A DNA stretch of 64,000 nucleotides, from the NCBI RefSeq assembly GCF_020360975.1, contig NW_025408669.1, forward strand, positions 6,448,001 through 6,512,000. The letters run 5' to 3'. The position numbers and the translations under genes were made by a program. How positions within the stretch are numbered: the first letter of the stretch is position 1; each line of letters begins with the position of its first letter. The DNA is from Hirsutella rhossiliensis. Taxonomy: Eukaryota; Ascomycota; Sordariomycetes; Hypocreales; Ophiocordycipitaceae. The notes beneath the pieces were generated by a model. The model was not told the origin of the DNA. It did not search any database and saw only the letters and a list, made by a program, of their open reading frames with translations. Of this stretch, positions 30,203-41,324 are shown in pieces.

Positions 30203-32075
30203 CTAGGCATTGTTGGCCTGCGGGCCCCCGCGGCCACGGGGCATACCTCCACGTCCCCGATTCTGGCCAGAGAAGTTGCCACGTGAGTTGCCCGGTCCTC
30301 CGCCGCGAGCACCGTCGAATCCACCGCGCCCACGTCCGGACGCATTGCCCCGACCAGATCCGTAGTTGCTACCTCCGTAGGCCGTGGCCTTGGGGCGTCG
30401 AGGCTCCACGACAATGTTCTCGCCATTCACGACGTGAGGATTAGACGCGACGGCGGCCTGGTATCCCTCGACAGTCTTGTACTCAACAAAGGCGCAGTTC
30501 TAGTACGTCCAAGTCAGTAGGCGGTAGTCCAACGCGAGCAGATGTGCCACGGTGCATACCTTCTGGCGGTTGATGTCAAAATAAGTCAACTCGCCATGCG
30601 CCGTCAGGGCACTTCGGAGGTCGGCGTCCTGGACCTTATCCGTCACGTACTTGACGTATCCCATTGTGCCCTCCTTCTCGGCAAAGGTGCCCGAGATGGA
30701 CAGAGGTCGGTTCTGGCGCTTGGAATCAGCGCCCGCCGTCTGCCACCCGGATGACTCCCTAGGGGGGGCATCGGCGACAGGAGCGGATGCACTTGCCTGC
30801 TGAGGTGCCACGGTGGCGGGAGCCGGGAGCGCGGCCGGAGCGGTGGCCGAAGCGGCGACCGGAGTGGCGGCCGGAGTGGCAGCCGGAGTGGCAGCCGGAG
30901 CGGGAGCAGGCACTCGGTTCTGGTTCTGTGCGGGAGGGGTGGCAGTCTTGGGGAGAGGAACAACAGGCCGAGGTCCGGCGGCGGCGGCTGCGCGGTTGGC
31001 CCAGGTCATGGGCTTGGGGGGCGCCGGGGATTGCTCCGGAACAGGTTCAGTCTGAGGAGCGGCAGGCTTAACGACGGGGGTTGGGGTGGGGTCCTGGGGT
31101 TTCTCGGGCTCCTTGGCGTCCTCCTCGGCCAGCTCGAGCGCCGTGACTTCCGGGTCGGCAGTCGGTGCGGCCTCGGGCTTGACTTCGGAAGGCTTGCCGG
31201 CATCGGCATCGGCATCGGTATCGGCATCGGCGTCGGCGTCGGCGTCGCCTCCGTTTACTGTGCTCTCGACCTTGGTCGTTTCGTGGAGCTTCTGTTCCAC
31301 GACGCCGGCATCCAGGTTGCTGGTCTCATCCTTGGGAGCCTCGTCCTGCACAGGCTCTTCGTCAGCCGCAGACGCGGGGGCGGCAGAAGCAGCAGCCGGA
31401 GCTGCGGGAGCAGGTTCGTCAATGACGGGGACCTCGGCAACGGGCCCGGTGGGCTCCTCGTCTCCCTCTTCCTTGATGTACCTCAGGATGTCATTGAGGA
31501 CAAAGTAGCCCGAGGGTTGCTGTGCCAAGACGAAGGTCTGGACGAATTTCTTGGGCTCGGCGGCCTTGTTGGAGGTCTCGCCAATGACTTGGATCACGAT
31601 GTTATCGAAGGACGCCTGCGAGTCGACGTTTGAGATTCGGACCTTGCAGTCCTGAAAGTCGAGCTGCTTAATGCGCTCTTGGATGACCTTTTGGGTGTCA
31701 AAGTCAGCGCAGGGAAGCGGGCAAGGCGTTGAAAGCATGCACAAACCTGGCGGCCGACAGAGACGTTGGCGACTTCGGCCTCGAGGCCCTGGACGAACTG
31801 AGAGCGCTTGCCATAGAAAAGCTGGTTGGGGAATGGCAGGTCAACAGAGGCCATGGGCGCGACCAGGGTGCAGGGGCACATACGTGAAGCTTCTCGGGGG
31901 ACTTGCTCAGGGTGGTATAGTACTGCTCAACGAAGTACCAGCCAACCTCATCCTTGGAAAGATTGCTTTTGCCCGTAGTAGAGCTGGCGATCTCGGTGGA
32001 GGCCGGAGCGGCAGGGTACTGGTCGGCGGAGCCCTTGTACTGCTCCTGGTGGGCGAAGTTACCGTTCGTCGCCAT
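30203..32075 (-). CDS. nxt3: G3BP-like stress-granule protein (NTF2-like + RRM + RGG)
   Basis: Exons on the minus strand are 32075-31884, 31821-31747, 31687-30560 and 30499-30203, all phase 0, giving 563 residues. Introns are 62, 59 and 60 bp. Residues about 40-160 are an NTF2-like domain (EVGWYFVEQYYTTLSKSPEKLH, then LFYGKRSQFV and YFVLNDILRYI). A long acidic, Ala/Pro-rich linker follows, including an alternating Asp-Ala stretch. A divergent RRM lies at about 415-500 (RNP1-like NCAFVEYK), with an RGG-rich tail at the C-terminus. This order defines G3BP and fission yeast Nxt3, RNA-binding scaffolds of stress granules that also partner the Ubp3-type deubiquitinase. The family call is firm; function here is by homology. 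The frame continues upstream to an ATG at 32234, but the ATG at 32075 with GCCATGG context fits the family start. Confidence 0.93.
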
Positions 32076-33377
32076 GGCTTCCCTCTCCGCAGAGTCTGGG
32101 GACGTAAACAAGCTTCCAGGTGGCGCGCTAAGAGGGGGATGGGAGAGGGAGAAATGGCACGAAGGCGTGGGATGTCGATGATGCGTGGACAAGCTCGTGG
32201 ACGTTGAGGAGTCAATAGAGGGCCCGTTGTGCAAGGGTTATGTCACCGTGTCTCTCCAGGCTGCCTTGGAGAGGATGATTTGGAAGGAGGCGGACTGAGT
32301 AGACGAGGTCAGCGGCGGGCACCTGGCGAGGATGGAGCGTTTGCGTGAGGCGTCGGCGCGAAACGAGAGGTCCAAGGACTCGGGGTATCGCGGCGGCCGT
32401 AGAGAATGAGGGAGGGAGAGAGGCTTTGCTGCTGATTATGATTATTTTTCGGTGGCGGCTGCGGCTGAGCGGAGGGGAGAGAAGGATGGTCTGAGGTGGG
32501 AAAAGGCACGCCGTTGACCTTTATCTTTGCCGTTGCGTGACAGCAGGAGGGAAAAAATAAAAAAAACCGACGAGAATTGGGTGGTCATCGCCAGAGCTGG
32601 TCCAGCTGCTGGTCCGTGCACCCTCGCGCCGCTGCGATGCTCGGAACGGAATATCGCCCCTGCCTTGTACTGTACCAGGCAAGTACTGGCATCAGGGCAA
32701 GTACAAGTTCTGTCACCGGCGGCGGCCTATTTTTGCTCTCTGATTGCTGTCTTGCACGGCTCTCGACTGTGGGTGTGTCCGAGGGCACATCAACTCCTCT
32801 TCACCTCAACAAAGGCAGAGATAAAGAGACGCAATTTTGCACTGTCAGTGACTCTCTCGATGAGTGAGCAACGTACAGAGTACATAATGCGTAACATGGG
32901 TACGAAGAAAAGGAAGGCCTCGCAACCCGACAGGCACTGCCAATTCCCCCATGCGCGACACAAGACACTGAAAGCTGAACAAAGACAAGCATCTACAGCC
33001 ACCATGTCGTGGAATCGAGTCCCTCCCTTGTCTTGTACGGAGCAGGGTAAAGACAATGCCGCCTCCAAGTACCTTCAATGGCTGTGCCTAGACTCAGTAA
33101 GACCCCTTGTCGATACCGCGCCAGCATTGCGGGGTCTCCCGCCGCTCCACCGCCGGGCAAAAAAAAAGCTGCAGAGTTGGGCCTATCACCAGTAAATTTT
33201 CGCAATATCTTATCGGACATCGCAGCCACACTCTCTCTCTCTCGTCGACCCACGCTTTGCGACCTTGGATCATCGCCCTCCCAGACCGTCGAATCCCCTG
33301 AATTCTACCGCATCAGGTGCCGCTGAACCACTCTTTGTCTTCACAAAAACAATACCTCCACCCCGCCGCCGCCCACC
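32076..33377. other. Divergent promoter region
   Basis: Shared upstream region of the G3BP-like gene (minus) and MRT4 (plus). C/T-rich runs and TGTACTGTACC (about 32667-32677) are present. Plus-strand frames around 32527-33195 lack any protein-like features. Confidence 0.55.
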
Positions 33378-34175
33378 ATGCCCAAGTCGAAGCGGGCCAA
33401 GGTCGTCCACCTCACCCAGGTGGCCAAGAAGACGCGCGAGCACAAGGACAAGCTCTTCCAGTGCATCCGCGACGCCGTCCCCAACTACCAGCACTGCTTC
33501 GTCTTCAGCGTCGACAACATGCGCAACAGTTACCTCAAGGACGTCCGCCGCGAGCTCTCCGACTGCCGCCTCTTCTTCGGCAAGACCAAGCTCATGGCAA
33601 AGGCCCTTGGCCAGAGCCCCTCCGAGGCCATCGCCCCGGGCATCGACGACCTCACCCAGTACATTGCCGGCAACGTCGGCCTGCTGCTCACAAATCGCCC
33701 CGCCTCGGACGTGACCGACTATTTTGCCCGCCTCGCAAAGGTCGACTTTGCCCGCGCCGGCGTCACCGCCTCGCGCTCCTTCACCATCCCCTCCGGCATC
33801 GTCTACGCCACCGCTGGCGAGGTCCCTGCCGAGCACGACGTCCCCCTCGAGCACTCCATCGAGCCTGAGCTGAGGAGGCTAGGCGTCCCGACTCGCATGG
33901 TCAAGGGCAAGGTCGTCTTGGGCGACGAGTCTGGCGAGGGCGAGGGCTACCTTGTTTGCAAAGAGGGCGAGCTGCTGGACTCGAGGCAGACGAGGCTTCT
34001 CAAAATGTTTAGCGTCTGCCTAAGCGAGTTCAGAGTCAAGGTCCTGGCGTAAGTCTCTCAACCACCCCCCCGGATCCCATCCGTACACTGACACGGCCAC
34101 AGTCACTGGAGTGCTGCAAGCGGGGAGGTTACTGAAGTCGTCCAGCCAACTATGGAGGGAATAGAGGAAAGTTGA
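33378..34175 (+). CDS. MRT4: Ribosome assembly factor Mrt4
   Basis: Mrt4 is a nucleolar paralogue of the stalk protein P0; it occupies the P0 site on pre-60S particles until P0 replaces it in the cytoplasm. Exons 33378-34048 and 34103-34175 (54-bp intron, GTAAGT...CCACAG) give 247 residues, close to yeast Mrt4. The signature is clear: [18 protein letters not shown] at the start, the [10 protein letters not shown] and [13 protein letters not shown] blocks of the L10/P0 fold, [11 protein letters not shown], and the central insert with SGIVYA followed by the MVKGKV segment. The acidic P-protein tail of P0 is absent, as expected for Mrt4. The start has ideal context (CACCATGC). Confidence 0.96.
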
Positions 34176-35016
34176 CGCCTCGTAACCAAGCAAGGAACAA
34201 AAGGATCAATAACGGAAAAAGGGAGAAAGGTAGTCCCATTGGGGGGTTAGGAACGGCTGCAGCTGCGAGGGGTACCTGTTGTTGCCCCCCTCTTCTTGGA
34301 ATCTCACTTCAGGTGTGACTACAACTGTCATCAAAGGGATCTCGGCGTTCAATGGTCATGGGACGTGTGGCGGGCACGCATCATGTTTTCTACTCATAAA
34401 CTTGTCGGATGTCATTTCAACCAACAATCCACGATACAGCACGCACACCGCTCCCTCTACCGTGTCAACACGCGTCGAATACCTACTCGTGAACAAGCCA
34501 TCTGCCCGAGGGTCCTACTCACCGTTGCGTTGACATGCTCATCCAGAGATTACGGCCGAAGGCGTCTTTATCGCCGTGGTCAGTAGGACAACGCTGCCTT
34601 ACCTCTGACCTTACCTCGAAATTCCGTCGTGTTTCGTAGCGTATCCGCCGCTATCAGTTTGCATCTCTACCTACCCTGCATAGTACAGACAATTTTAAAG
34701 TGCGAAAAAGGTTAACGTCCTGTGCAATTCCCTTCGATGATTCCCCGTGGATCCGCTGCAGCCGAGCGGCAAAGGCCGTCCGGACAAGGGATCCTCCCCA
34801 TGCATTAGCATGGCATGTCGCTTCGTTCTAGGTGCATATGCAGGCACCCAGCCAGAGATGATTAGAAATGCCGGGCTTCATGCCGTGTGCCAAGCCTCGC
34901 GAGTTTCAACGCTCCAGACCAGACAATGTCGCCTTTCCGTGCCAACAAAATGCCGAGCGAGCTCTCGCTACCAATGTGGTATGGAGGTTGCTGTTCAGCA
35001 AGTGTTTGCGTACGGA
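34176..35016. other. Intergenic region between convergent genes
   Basis: Carries the 3' flanks of MRT4 and U1-70K. No gene seen. A plus-strand frame at 34747-35730 is antisense to the Arg/Asp/Gly-rich end of U1-70K. Confidence 0.55.
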
Positions 35017-36508
35017 TTAGTAACGTGGCATCTTCCGGGAATCGTCATGCCCTCCTCCCTCGTAGGCTCGCTTCCTGTTGTCATCATCTCGCGGCCGGTC
35101 ATAGTCACGACGATCCCGACCTCTGTCCCTTTCCCTGTCCCGATCACGGTCGCGGTCTCGGTCGCGGTCTCGGTCTCGGTCACGATACCCACCGTCACGA
35201 CGGCCAATCGGTTCCATGTTGCTGCCTGTGCGACGGCCACTGTCGCGGTCGCCAAACCGGCCACCGTCGCCGCGATCGCCGCGATAGCCGCCATGTCTGT
35301 CGTCAAAGCGTCCAGGTCCTCGCGAATCGAGATTGGGTCCCGAAAAGCTGCGGTCGCCGTTGCGTCGATCAAATCCTGGGCCGGATGGTGCGCCGGTTGG
35401 TGGTCCAAAGCTATTTCTGTCGCGTGGGCCGCCAAAGTCGCCTCTGAAGCCTCCGCCACGACCTCCGCGACCGCCACCACGAGGCCGGCCGCCGTCAAAT
35501 CCTCGGAATCCACCTCGGAATCCATCTCCGAAGCCACGGGGACCAACAGGGCGCGAGGGCATGATTTTGGTGTAGCCTCGGCCGCCGAGCCCGCCGCCGA
35601 GTCTTCGAGGCTTCCAACCGTGGACGGTTCGGCCTCGCTCGACGTCTGTCTTGATGGCTCTGCCTCTGATACGATCTCCATCGCAGGATTTGACTGCGGC
35701 TGCTCGTTGAAGCGCGGAGAGGCGTGTTAGCGGCGTTTGGCATGATGCAAGTCAACAACGACGGGATAGTATCTGAAGCACTCAGGCAGAGTGTCGCGTT
35801 TGCGTCCTACGACGCACTCCTGACATGGAATGTTCCGCGCGACATCCCTCGCAATAGCTGGCACGGACTAAATCCTGCGGAAGGGGAGTAGTTTACCTTG
35901 CATGTCAGGCTCGCGCTCAAACACGATGAAGGCGTAACCTCGGTGAGGCTTCTTCTTCTTGTTGGGTTTCTCGTGGGCCCGAGTATCGGATATGACGCGA
36001 ATCTGATGCACAGGTCAGTTGGTTCTGGGCACTAGTGTCAAACGTCACTCGAGGAAACGAACGCGCTCGATCGAGCCGAATCGGCCAAAGTGTCGTTCCA
36101 GGTCCCGTTCATCCGCGTCGTAGCTCAGGCGGGAGACGATCATGGTCGAGAGCGCATTGCCTCGAATGTTTGGGTCATCCGAGGGGTTGACTATTCATCG
36201 GCAGTCAGCGCACAGTTGGTGACAGGATCAAGTTTTGGCCTCGCACATTTCTTGGGGCCCTGCTCGAGAAGCTGCTTGATGGCAGTTTTCTTCTCTTCCT
36301 TTTTTCGATCGCGTGCCTCGAGCCAGCTCTCGGTGGGAGTGTACTGGTCCGTCTCCTTATATTTCTGTAGCTCGCCGAGGCACTCGGCAACTCCAGTCAC
36401 AGCCCTGGTGAAGCGCTTCTCGGGCGGGTGGTCGGTCGGCTCGACCCAGCGCAGGGGAGGTCGCGGCGCGAAGAGCGCGAGCAGGTTCGGGGGGAGCTTA
36501 TCCGTCAT
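35017..36508 (-). CDS. SNP1: U1 small nuclear ribonucleoprotein 70 kDa (U1-70K)
   Basis: A core protein of the U1 snRNP that binds stem-loop I of U1 snRNA during 5' splice-site recognition. Minus-strand exons 36508-36247, 36190-36063, 36002-35897 and 35699-35017 give 392 residues; introns are 56, 60 and 197 bp. The N-terminus ([19 protein letters not shown], then the [12 protein letters not shown] helix) is the region that binds U1-C and Sm proteins. The RRM lies at about 100-180, with RNP2 MIVSRL and RNP1 RGYAFIVF. The family's GGLGGRGYT motif follows, then RGG repeats and an alternating Arg-Asp stretch of about 18 residues near the end, similar to the RD/RE tail of metazoan U1-70K. The upstream region is shared with the divergent mL43 gene. 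Confidence 0.96.
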
Positions 36509-36854
36509 CGTGCCCAGCCAGACGCCCACTCAGGGGCGCTTTGTGCAGATGGCTGGCGGGCGGATGACTGAGGACCGATGAGCTGCGTTGTGGGGAGCGA
36601 GGATGTTTGGAGGAGGATGCAGCTCTGGGTGCCTGGCATTTCCGTCGCGGTGCCCCGAAATTATTGTCCTGAGGCTACGGAGCTACGGTTTTGCCGGAGA
36701 AACGCCGAGATACACTAAGCCTATCTGGGACATGCCGCAATTCAAGCCATACCTTAGTTTTCTGACATTGGCGACTTGCCTACGGCCAGGAGTGACGGAC
36801 GTGTTGGGCTCATTGCCGAATCATGAGGATATCTCCTGACAGAAGCAGGTCAAG
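36509..36854. promoter_or_regulatory. Bidirectional promoter, U1-70K / mL43
   Basis: 346 bp separate two divergent start codons and must carry both promoters. I see no clear TATA box. Confidence 0.5.
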
Positions 36855-37372
36855 ATGACGGTCAAAGCGCTAAGAGCAGTTGCCAAAGGCCATGTACTTT
36901 CTTTCCTAACCCCCCCTTGAAGCAGCGGGTAGGCTGACGATTCTAGAATGGCCTGGGCGCCTTCGTCCTCCAGTGCAAGAAGATGGACTTTCACTATTGT
37001 GACTGGGCCGGCAGCTCCAGGGGCATGAAGTAGGTCAATAGTTGTCGTGGACTGTACGGCCAAAAGCTTACACATCGCAGCCACTTCATCAAATCTGTCC
37101 TGCCCAAATTTGCCGCCGCCAATCCCCAGGTCGAATTCGCCGTCTCTCCCCGACCTGGAAAGCACCCCGTCGTCATCGGACACTACATCAACGGCCGGAC
37201 AAAGCCCGTCTGCGTGCGAAACCTCGAGCCGGACAAAATTCTTGCAAAAGTAGAGCTTCTACGCGACGCGAGTGGGGAGAAGCTCAAGCGCACAAACAAG
37301 GCGGTCACGAGCACGAGTCCCAGCGTCAGAGGCATTTGGTCTCCGTACCACGGGACGGGGATGGTTGTATAG
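36855..37372 (+). CDS. MRPL51: Mitochondrial large-subunit ribosomal protein mL43
   Basis: Exons 36855-36893, 36947-37029 and 37081-37372 give 137 residues; introns are 53 and 51 bp, the first with a GCTGACG branch site. The protein has the thioredoxin-like L51/S25/CI-B8 fold found in mL43 (yeast Mrpl51): MTVKALRAVAKGHNG at the start, QCKKMDFHYCDWAGSSRGM, then FIKSVLPKFAAANPQ and the GHYINGRTKPVCVRNL segment, ending IWSPYHGTGMVV. It is part of the mitochondrial 54S large subunit. The gene is easily missed because its first exon is only 13 codons and no long frame covers it. It converges with the TPI gene 307 bp downstream. Confidence 0.94.
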
Positions 37373-37679
37373 GACCATGGTGGAGATTGCCGCGCGTATG
37401 AGCAAAATGTTGCGATGATCCGTCTTTGCAGCACAGGGCGGCGGGAACAAGTAGGAGTCGGGACATGGACGAGACGGCCAAGGAATCGAAATAGGATGGC
37501 ACACTTTACCATTCACATCACTGGCACGGCATGGCTAAGAAAGTCTGCCAAGTCAATAGCCTTGTTCCGCATGAGGTATATCGGTGTATTTTCCAATCTC
37601 AAAACCCTTTGGCCCTGCGCTTCCTCCTTTCTCGGTCTTCTCTCCGGGCTCGATGGTCTTGGGCGACACTGCATGGGCG
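37373..37679. other. Convergent 3' region of mL43 and TPI
   Basis: 307 bp hold both 3' UTRs. No UGUANAUA Puf3-type site was found by eye in the mL43 3' flank. Confidence 0.5.
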
Positions 37680-38643
37680 TTACTCTTTTCGGCAATTGAT
37701 GATGTCGACGACTGTGAAAAATATTAGAGTCAGCCTCGTAGCCCCGGGACGACGTTGGAAAGTACTTACACGCAGGCTTGAGAGAAGCGCCGCCAACGAG
37801 GAAGCCGTCAATGTCGGGCTGCTTGCTTAGCTCGCCGCAGTTCTTCTCGTTGACGCTGCCGCCGTACAAGATGCGCGTCTCGTCGGCGACCTTGTCGCTG
37901 ACCCCCCTCAGCCAGTCGCGGATGGCCTTGTGCACATCCTGGGCCTGCTGAGTGGTAGCAACCTTGCCAGTGCCAATGGCCCAGATGGGCTCGTAGGCAA
38001 TGACAATCCTGGACCAGTCGGAGACCTGGGCCTTGAGGGCCTCGAGCTGCTTGCTGACGACGGCAATGGTCTTGCCGGCCTCGCGCTCCTCGAGGCTCTC
38101 GCCGCAGCACCAGATGACGCCGAGGCCGTTCTCTGTCGCGTATTTGCTCTTGGAGGCGACAACCTCGTCCGTCTCGTTGAGGATGGTGCGGCGCTCTGAG
38201 TGGCCGAGGATGGTCCAGGTGATGTTGCTGTCCTTGAGCTGCGAGACGGAAATCTCGCCGGTAAAGGCGCCGTTGGGCTTGTCGTAGACGTTCTGCGCCG
38301 CCACCTCGATCCCGGAGCGGAGGTGCTCGCGAACAAGGAGGAGGTAGAGAGCGGGAGGGGCGACGACAATCTCTGATGCGCGACGGACGGGTCAGTCGTC
38401 GTCGATCCGGAGGAGACTACGCGAGCATGGGGAACGCACCGACTTCAGCATCGAGCACCGCCTTGTTGAGGTTGTTGACAATCTCCTTGATGGACGAGAT
38501 GGACCCGTTCCTGGACGCCAATGGGTCAGCCGCGCAAACCGGCATCGCAAGCTGCGGTGTTTTGAGGCGCGGGGCAATCGACGGCGGCAGCGGGGAGGGG
38601 CTCACATCTTGAAGTTGCCGCCGACAAAGAACTTGCGAGCCAT
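37680..38643 (-). CDS. tpi1: Triosephosphate isomerase
   Basis: Interconverts dihydroxyacetone phosphate and glyceraldehyde 3-phosphate in cytosolic glycolysis. Minus-strand exons 38643-38606, 38510-38440, 38372-37770 and 37711-37680 give 247 residues, the usual TIM length. Introns are 95, 67 and 58 bp, the first splitting the NFKMNGS loop and the last leaving ten codons. All catalytic residues are present: Lys12 in NFK, the electrophile His94 in LGHSERR, and the base Glu164 in YEPIWAIGTG (the flexible loop). The phosphate-binding GGSV and GGASL motifs are intact. If the final intron is not removed the frame runs on for about 60 residues, so the short last exon is easily missed. Confidence 0.97.
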
Positions 38644-39644
38644 GCTGGGCGAACGTGCTGAGCAGTGTAGAAGCTGTGGAGCTGGCTGTGCGATCCGAAA
38701 TACTGGTCTCTAGGGAAATGGTTGTTTGATAAATCGTCGGACATCGAATAGGAGGGTTGGAGGGGTAGACAGGCAAAATATATGGAGACACCTTCTAGGC
38801 GGGGTTGAGCACAGATACAGTCACCACCGATACCAGACGAGACGCTCGTGATATCACACAAAACCCGTCAGCGTTGAAGCATGTGCTTGTATCGAGCTCT
38901 ACTTGGGTTTACCAGTCATCCCAACCATGCTTCAATCCTGTCCTCGACATCGTCCAAACCCCCTCGATTGCGGCTGCTGCTTACCCTATACCACGATGGT
39001 ACTCGTGCAATGCTCAAGCTCGTCATTTGCTCACGTCTCTCCATGTCGACAGTGCTGGCTGGCCTCTAGCCCGGCATATTCGCATCGTCATATGATCCTA
39101 CAACGGCAGACGAACACTCACTCTTCAAGCATTCGCACTTTCATTCATCGTGGGCCTACATAGAGTGCTGTTCAGAAAAAGTACCATGCTTTTCCACCTC
39201 CACTCCATCGATTTGTCTATGGCTTCTCCGACCGTCCGTTCCTCACGTCACGATCCTCAGCGGCTCTAGCGAACCATGGCGAAACGCTCCACATGGACCT
39301 GCGAGCCCATCGGTAGCAGCCGGTTGCTAGCTCTTCTCCATTCTCACGGCTCGAATAGACCCATCCAGTGGTCCGGCTGGTAGTTCTCCTCGGGAATATC
39401 TTTCGCGGCGGCTTTCAGTCGTCGCAGTGGACCATGAAATTGCCTCCATTGCCTCCAGCTGGCTCGACCCGGTCATTGACTCCGCGGCGGGGCCTTGGGC
39501 ATGGTCCTTGCCATGCCAGTGCACTTGCACGGCCCAGCGGGTCGGTCTGAGGTGATACTGTAGCTTCATCTCCCGACTGCGGCTGTCAGCATCATGGGCT
39601 TGACCTGGTCGTGTTGGTGGACGGCACTCACCTCACTGTGTCTC
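38644..39644. other. TPI promoter and C2H2-gene 3' flank
   Basis: The two minus-strand genes are in tandem. No gene seen. The TPI promoter should lie within the first few hundred bases; I see no diagnostic element. Confidence 0.5.
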
Positions 39645-41324
39645 TCAACCAGAGACGTAGCTCTTACGGCCTGGGGGGGGGAACACCTCCGATCTTGGCA
39701 TAGCAGTGAGCTCCGTCGTCATCTTGGCCATGACGGACAGGTGCTTTTGGACCTCGGTGATTTGCTGGAGATTCCTCGAGTCTTCAGGCTTACCCAGCCC
39801 TCGAACCATGTCCTCGACTGCTCGGCGGTGGTCCATCCACTGCTCGAGGAGCGGCCTGGAGGATTGCACTGGCTCTGCCACTGGCATGCTCTTCACCGTA
39901 GCCTTGCGGCTTGCGGCAGTTTGTGGTTCGGGAACATCCGTCTTCCTCTTGCGACCCTTAGCGGACTGTGCCCCGGCTGCAGATGGCGGCGAGCCGGCGG
40001 CAGTCCTATGGTCATTGTGTACGCGCTTCATGTGGTCCCTCAGGTTCCATTGGCGGGGAAATCCATTGCCGGGAACGGCGCGCTCGCAGCCTTCGTACAC
40101 GCAAAGATACGGCTTGTCGCCATGCCCATGCAAGCCATGGGCCTCGCGCTCGTGGCGAAGAAGACAAGCCGTGGATGAGAAGCGAGCCCCCTCACAGCTG
40201 TCGGCCTTGCAGCGGTATGGCTTGAGATGCGAGTCCACGAATTTGCTAGCGCGGTCAGTTTTCAGGAACCATCTCCGGTTCATCACGCTTCCGAACTTAC
40301 TCGTAGTTGCACTTGAGCTTCTCGGGCTTGTGGTTGCAGTTCTGCTGGCCCTCCCACGGGCAATGGAAGAGGCCATCGTCACGGATCGTGGCATTTTTGT
40401 ACAGCGCATGATCCCTGGCTGACTCACCATCACTGCTCTGTCGTCGGGAAGCAAGTGTCTGAGAGAGGCCGGATTCATCCAGTTGGGCGAGGGCCTGTCC
40501 ATTTCGATCCTCTGGCATCATGGGCAGCTTCCGCTCAGGGCTTTTCAGACTCACGTGTCAGAAGATCACTATCAAGAAATTCGCTGTTTGACATACCTTG
40601 GTGACTGGCATTTCATGTCGGGAGACGAATGCGGGCTCATGGGCGCAGAAAGCCAGGTGTCATCGATGGTGGCGGGAGAAGAAGTTCGCGAGATGGAGCT
40701 GGAAAAGCAATCCCACGAGCTAGGTGAGGAATTGTCCGGCAAACCAGCCTCAGTGCCAAGGTGCATCTGGGCAGGAACTACATGAAGAGGGCCGGCCTCG
40801 GTGAGGGCGAACACTCCATTGGTCTCGGCATTCAAATTCATGTCAAGATGGTAGTCAGACCAGTAGATGTGTGGCACGGCCGCGACATCAGGGTCCAGCA
40901 GCAGGCAGGAGTCCATCCCGGTAATGGAGCCAGCGGGCTGTGGTCCGTTCCGCAAGGTGGCAGCGTTACCTGTGTTGTCCATGCTGGACAGGTGTGATGA
41001 TTGAGACATGCAAGAGGCAGTAGATCTGCTCGAGTGTATTCTCGACATGGCGTGCGACATCCTCGGCGCGGATGACACGGTCCTGGCAGCAGTCCACATG
41101 GCATCCGAAGTCTGGGGCTGGTCCGTCCTTGATCCTCTGGGAGTAGACTGGCCTGAAGTGAAGAGATATTCCTCTGCATCGCCAGAATGGGATGATCCAT
41201 TGTCCGCAAAGTCTTGAAAGTTCTGTGGTCCTTCAGGCTGAGCGCCCCATGACGACCCATTTACTAGGTCCGTCGATGGTTCTGTTTGAGAAAATGAAAA
41301 CATGCTAGAAGCGTTCGGAGCCAT
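39645..41324 (-). CDS. C2H2 zinc-finger transcription factor
   Basis: Minus-strand exons 41324-40597, 40540-40301 and 40245-39645 give 522 residues; introns are 56 and 55 bp. I use the ATG at 41324 (ACAATGG); the frame extends upstream only through a GTG. Residues 1-270 are Ser/Pro/Gln-rich and disordered, with two or three acidic patches that could act as activation regions. The zinc-finger block starts with FHCPWEG and a degenerate C-H unit, then C-x4-C-x13-H-x4-H (YRCKADSCEGARFSS) and, after the GHGDKPYLC linker, C-x4-C-x17-H-x4-H ending DHMKRVH. A basic nuclear-localisation-like run (KGRKRK) and a helical tail follow. The long insert in the last finger is typical of a filamentous-fungal C2H2 family. 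I cannot assign a pathway. Confidence 0.85.

Noticed and set aside
29593..30444. 283-codon plus-strand frame
   Set aside because: No protein-like features and its 3' part is antisense to the RGG end of the G3BP-like gene.
34747..35730. 327-codon plus-strand frame
   Set aside because: Antisense to the Arg/Asp/Gly repeats of U1-70K, which give an open Val/Ser/Thr/Ala frame.
37373..37680. Puf3-type UGUANAUA site in the mL43 3' flank
   Set aside because: Looked for and not found on the mL43 strand.
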